From positions 1 to 7,812 of the forward strand of contig CAMJAZ010000057.1 of assembly GCA_946403735.1 (NCBI GenBank): 7,812 nucleotides of DNA, read 5' to 3'. Below, piece after piece: positions 5,527-7,812 of this stretch. Each line of letters begins with the position of its first letter. The first letter of the stretch is position 1. Under the pieces are notes generated by a model. That model was not told where the DNA came from. It saw only the letters and a list, made by a program, of their open reading frames with translations, and made no database searches. The translations under genes were made by a program, and so were the position numbers. The DNA comes from an uncultured Selenomonadales bacterium. Its GTDB lineage: Bacteria; Bacillota; Negativicutes; Selenomonadales; Selenomonadaceae.

Positions 5527-6294
5527 ATGACAAAGTTAAAACTTGTTCGTAAATTGTCGCTGAAAAAATATCGTGACGAATTTAAATTATTTGTCGCCGA
5601 AGGTTTAAGACTTTGCGAAATGGCGTTGGACTGCGCGGAAATTGAATTTGGCTTGTACAGCGAAAACTTTTTAAAATCTGCGCGGCAAACTGAATTAATT
5701 TCACGGCTGGAAAAAATTACTCGACTAGAAAAAATTTCGTCGGCAGACTTTGAAAAAATCAGCGATACTGAAACGCCGCAGGGAATTTTACTTGTAGCAC
5801 GTCAAAAGCTGTCGACGTTACAAGAAATTTTATCAATGCCGCTTTTAATTGTACTTGACGGCGTAAAAGATCCTGGCAACGTCGGAACAATTTTGCGGAC
5901 GGCAGAGGCTTTTAGTTGCGGAATAATTTTATTGGACGGCGCAGTTGACCTCTTCAACTCAAAAGTTGTAAGGGCGTCAATGGGCGCAATTTTTTCAGCG
6001 ACAGCGGCGAAGATGTCACGCGAAAACTTTTTAGCGCTGATGAATGAGAATAATTTTGAAGTCACTGCGGCAGTTTTGGACGATACTGCGGAAAAATATT
6101 TTCGTCACGACTTCACAAAAAAAAGCGCTATCGTCTTCGGCAGTGAATCGAACGGCGTAAGCACTGAAATTTTTAATGCGGCTAAAAAAATTTTTATACC
6201 GATGAGTGGCAAGGCTGAAAGTTTAAACGTATCAATGGCGGCTGGGATTATCATTTCCGAAGCCGTAAGACAGCGTACTTGCAATATTGCGTAG
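5527..6294 (+). CDS. SpoU/TrmH-family RNA 2'-O-ribose methyltransferase
   Basis: A 255-residue SPOUT-class methyltransferase that uses S-adenosylmethionine to methylate a ribose 2'-OH in rRNA or tRNA. The N-terminal substrate-binding domain (about 1-95) begins with RKLSLKKYRDEFKLFVAEGLRL, close to the usual start of this family, which supports the ATG at 5527. The C-terminal knotted domain shows motif 1 LDGVKDPGNVGTILRTAEAF at 110-129 (Asn118, Arg124), motif 2 FGSESNGVS at 204-212 (Glu207), and motif 3 IPMSGKAESLNVSMAAGI at 224-241 (Ser232, Asn234). Oddly, no Shine-Dalgarno is visible: the 20 bases before the ATG are repeat sequence and a T-run. The exact RNA target cannot be told, and RlmB-, TrmH- and YsgA-like proteins are all candidates. 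The next gene begins 15 bases after the stop, suggesting an operon. Confidence 0.93.
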   Translation: MTKLKLVRKLSLKKYRDEFKLFVAEGLRLCEMALDCAEIEFGLYSENFLKSARQTELISRLEKITRLEKISSADFEKISDTETPQGILLVARQKLSTLQEILSMPLLIVLDGVKDPGNVGTILRTAEAFSCGIILLDGAVDLFNSKVVRASMGAIFSATAAKMSRENFLALMNENNFEVTAAVLDDTAEKYFRHDFTKKSAIVFGSESNGVSTEIFNAAKKIFIPMSGKAESLNVSMAAGIIISEAVRQRTCNIA

Positions 6295-6309
6295 AAAGGA
6301 AGTTTTTGC

Positions 6310-7152
6310 GTGAAGAAAAATAAAATTTTGCCGTTAATTTTGTGTAGCGCAATGTTTATTTCAAACGGCGCGGCTAATGCTGAAGAGTTGCAGGAAAAAA
6401 ATATTTCTGACGAAAAAATTGTTGACGCTGAAAATATTTCTGACGACGTACAAAAAAATTCTGATGCTGAAAAAAATATCTCAACTGACGACACTTCAAC
6501 CAATGAAGTACAAAATTTTTCTGACGCTGAAAAAAATTCTGGTGCAAGTGGCGTACAAAATTTTTCAGCTGAAAACTCTGGCGACATACAAAATTTTCCT
6601 AGTGACGAAAAAATTTCGGACGGCGAAAAAGAATTTGGCGTGATGAGTATCGGCGACAAAAAAGACGGTAAGCTTTACGAATTGCAACTTGAATATTTGT
6701 CTGGCAGTGCCTTTACTGAACGCCGCGATATGCGCAATTACAACGTCCACGTTTTTCAAAAGGGAAAGCAAGTTCACGCAATGTCGATTTACTACGGCGT
6801 AACTTTCACGCGAGCGACTGGCTATAACATTCCACGCGGCATTGCTTACGACAGCAACGGCGTCGGACTTGGTCCCGCTATGATGTTGCGTTGGGAAAAG
6901 AAATTAAGCGGCAAACTTTACGGCTCAATCGATTTTTCTGGTAGCTTGATGTTTTACAATAAAGCGCATCCCTACGACGGGCGAGCGTACGGCTTTTTAT
7001 GGCGCGTTGGTCCACGTCTTACTTGGAAGTACGATGACAACAACTCTTTCAGTGTCGGCTACAATATCAGCCACTTTTCAAACGGTATGCGCAAACATAA
7101 TCCTGGCTACAACACAATGGGATTGTCAATCGGTTTAAGTCATCAATTTTAA
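6310..7152 (+). CDS. PagL-like outer-membrane barrel protein with acidic N-terminal extension
   Basis: A 280-residue exported protein. GTG at 6310 has AAGGAAG (6296-6302) 7 bases upstream. The signal peptide is residues 1-24, with cleavage at ANA|EE. Residues 25-108 are acidic, Asn/Ser-rich and probably disordered, with four imperfect copies of a VQNFSDAEKNS-like unit. Residues about 120-280 show alternating strands typical of an eight-stranded barrel and end in Phe280, the outer-membrane assembly signal. The end of the barrel, SHFSNGMRKHNPGYN at 254-268, matches the acyloxyacyl hydrolase/PagL family (HxSN then NxGxE/N). His255 and Ser257 fit the PagL catalytic pair, but the position of the catalytic Glu is Asn268, with one residue less spacing. 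Lipid A 3-O-deacylation is therefore possible but unproven. It lies between a methyltransferase gene and a cytidylyltransferase, probably in one transcript. Confidence 0.75.
   Translation: MKKNKILPLILCSAMFISNGAANAEELQEKNISDEKIVDAENISDDVQKNSDAEKNISTDDTSTNEVQNFSDAEKNSGASGVQNFSAENSGDIQNFPSDEKISDGEKEFGVMSIGDKKDGKLYELQLEYLSGSAFTERRDMRNYNVHVFQKGKQVHAMSIYYGVTFTRATGYNIPRGIAYDSNGVGLGPAMMLRWEKKLSGKLYGSIDFSGSLMFYNKAHPYDGRAYGFLWRVGPRLTWKYDDNNSFSVGYNISHFSNGMRKHNPGYNTMGLSIGLSHQF
6448..6618 (+). repeat. Imperfect in-frame repeats coding the acidic linker
   Basis: Four related coding units begin at 6448, 6508, 6553 and 6586, encoding VQKNSDAEKNIS, VQNFSDAEKNS, VQNFSAENS and IQNFPSDEKIS. Three share the DNA core TACAAAATTTT. 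The units differ in length but keep frame. They form the low-complexity region between the signal peptide and the barrel, and explain the spurious open frames on other strands here. Confidence 0.7.
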
Positions 7153-7189
7153 TTTTTAAAAATCAATTTTTCTAAAAGGAGATTTAATT

Positions 7190-7812
7190 ATGAGTAATAT
7201 TGCCCTCGTACTGGGGGGGGTAGTGGTTCAAGAATGCGTCAGGAAATTCCTAAACAGTTCCTGACAATCAATGACTGCCCTGTAATAATTTATACGCTTG
7301 CGGCTTTTCAAAATCATCCCGAAATTGACGCTATCGCTGTCGTCTGTCTTGAAGGTTGGGAAAATGTTTTGAAAGCTTACGCTAAACAATTCGGAATTAC
7401 AAAATTAAAATATATTATTGCTGGCGGAAAAAATGGTCACGAATCCGCGCAGAATGGTGTTTATGAACTGGAAAAACACTACAACGCTGATGACATAGTT
7501 TTGATTCACGACGGTAACCGTCCTTTAGTTTCGGCTGACATTATTTCCAACTGTATAGTCACGATAACGAAGTACGGCGATTGCGCAACGCCTGTTATTA
7601 ACTGTACCGAAGCAATGCTGCAAACGCAAGACGGCGTAACATCATCTGCCACTTATCCGCGTGATAATCTTAGACGCGGACAAACTCCAAATGGTTTTTA
7701 CCTTAAAACTATTTGTGATCTTTATCGTACCGCTAAAAAAGCGGGCATTGATGATTCACGTGGTCCAAGCTTGCTTATGATGCAAATGGGACAGCCTATT
7801 CATCTTTTCGCT
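7190..7812 (+). CDS. IspD-like cytidylyltransferase, frame broken near 5' end, cut by window edge
   Basis: ATG at 7190 has AAAAGGAGA (7174-7182) upstream. It reads MSNIALVL, then runs into GGVVVQECVRKF and stops at 7262-7264. Shifting frame at the G-run (7213-7220) restores an IspD-type protein open to the window end: GGSGSRM, IPKQFLTIND, IIYTLAAF, AGGKNGHESAQNGV, IHDGNRPLVSADIIS, RRGQTPNGFYLKTI and DDSRGPSLLMMQMGQPIHLF. These fit MEP or pentitol-phosphate cytidylyltransferases, which make CDP-alditols. HDGNRPL and the GGKNG...S motif point to the branch found in cell-surface polysaccharide loci rather than housekeeping IspD. One base is missing: nine bases instead of eight between CT and T would give L-A/G-G-G-S-G-S-R-M, the CTP-binding loop. 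The first in-frame ATG after the break (7234) would lack this loop. It follows the barrel gene by 37 bases. Confidence 0.8.
7213..7220 (+). repeat. G8 homopolymer at the frame break
   Basis: Eight consecutive G residues, the longest G-run in the window, lie exactly at the CTP-binding glycine loop of the cytidylyltransferase. A tract of 9, or GGC followed by six G (an Ala codon GCG), would restore the frame. Confidence 0.85.

Noticed and set aside
6105..6659. 184-residue open frame on the minus strand
   Set aside because: It is antisense to the methyltransferase end and the acidic repeat region. Its repetitive Ser/Phe-rich composition is the mirror of GAA/AAT-rich codons, and no ribosome binding site or family pattern is seen.
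7152..7163. Terminator after the barrel gene
   Set aside because: ATTTTTAAAAAT is a perfect palindrome but lacks any GC stem and leaves no loop; the following gene is only 37 bases away with its own ribosome binding site.
7234..7812. ATG at 7234 as the true start of the cytidylyltransferase
   Set aside because: It would remove the CTP-binding glycine loop and has no ribosome binding site, while ATG 7190 has one and encodes the expected first strand MSNIALVL.

Overview
The window looks like chromosomal DNA from a low-to-moderate GC diderm bacterium, most likely a Negativicutes-type Firmicute. Several genes have clear Shine-Dalgarno sites (AGGAGG/GAGGAGG). One product has a signal peptide followed by a beta-barrel ending in Phe, which implies an outer membrane. 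The proteins also fit that group (TerD family, QueH, SstT, alanine dehydrogenase). The taxonomic assignment is an inference from these traits, not from a search.

Left part (1-2059, minus strand): two tandem TerD-family genes, the downstream one running off the left edge, separated by a spacer built of 7-base repeats. Upstream of them lies queH, the epoxyqueuosine reductase of queuosine tRNA modification. A short spacer (2060-2152) with back-to-back extended -10 promoters divides queH from the rightward genes.

Middle part (2153-5379, plus strand): sstT (Na+/serine-threonine symporter) with a closely linked exported SYLF/Ysc84 protein; then a tRNA-Ala(CGC) with its own near-consensus promoter and a hairpin-plus-T-tract terminator; then ald (alanine dehydrogenase). 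Uptake of Ser/Thr and oxidative deamination of Ala sit side by side, but nothing in the sequence proves co-regulation.

Right part (5380-7812, plus strand): a second spacer filled edge to edge with heptanucleotide repeats; a SpoU/TrmH-type rRNA/tRNA 2'-O-methyltransferase with no visible Shine-Dalgarno; an outer-membrane PagL-like barrel with an unusual acidic repeat-bearing N-terminal extension; and the start of an IspD-like cytidylyltransferase whose reading frame is broken at a run of eight G residues in the nucleotide-binding loop. The last three are closely spaced and probably co-transcribed.

The most unusual items are the two mosaic heptanucleotide repeat arrays that fill intergenic gaps, the G8 tract that puts the cytidylyltransferase out of frame (phase variation, mutation or sequencing error), and the PagL-like protein with an added acidic region and a changed catalytic position. 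I see no CRISPR array, insertion sequence, prophage or complete undescribed defence system here.
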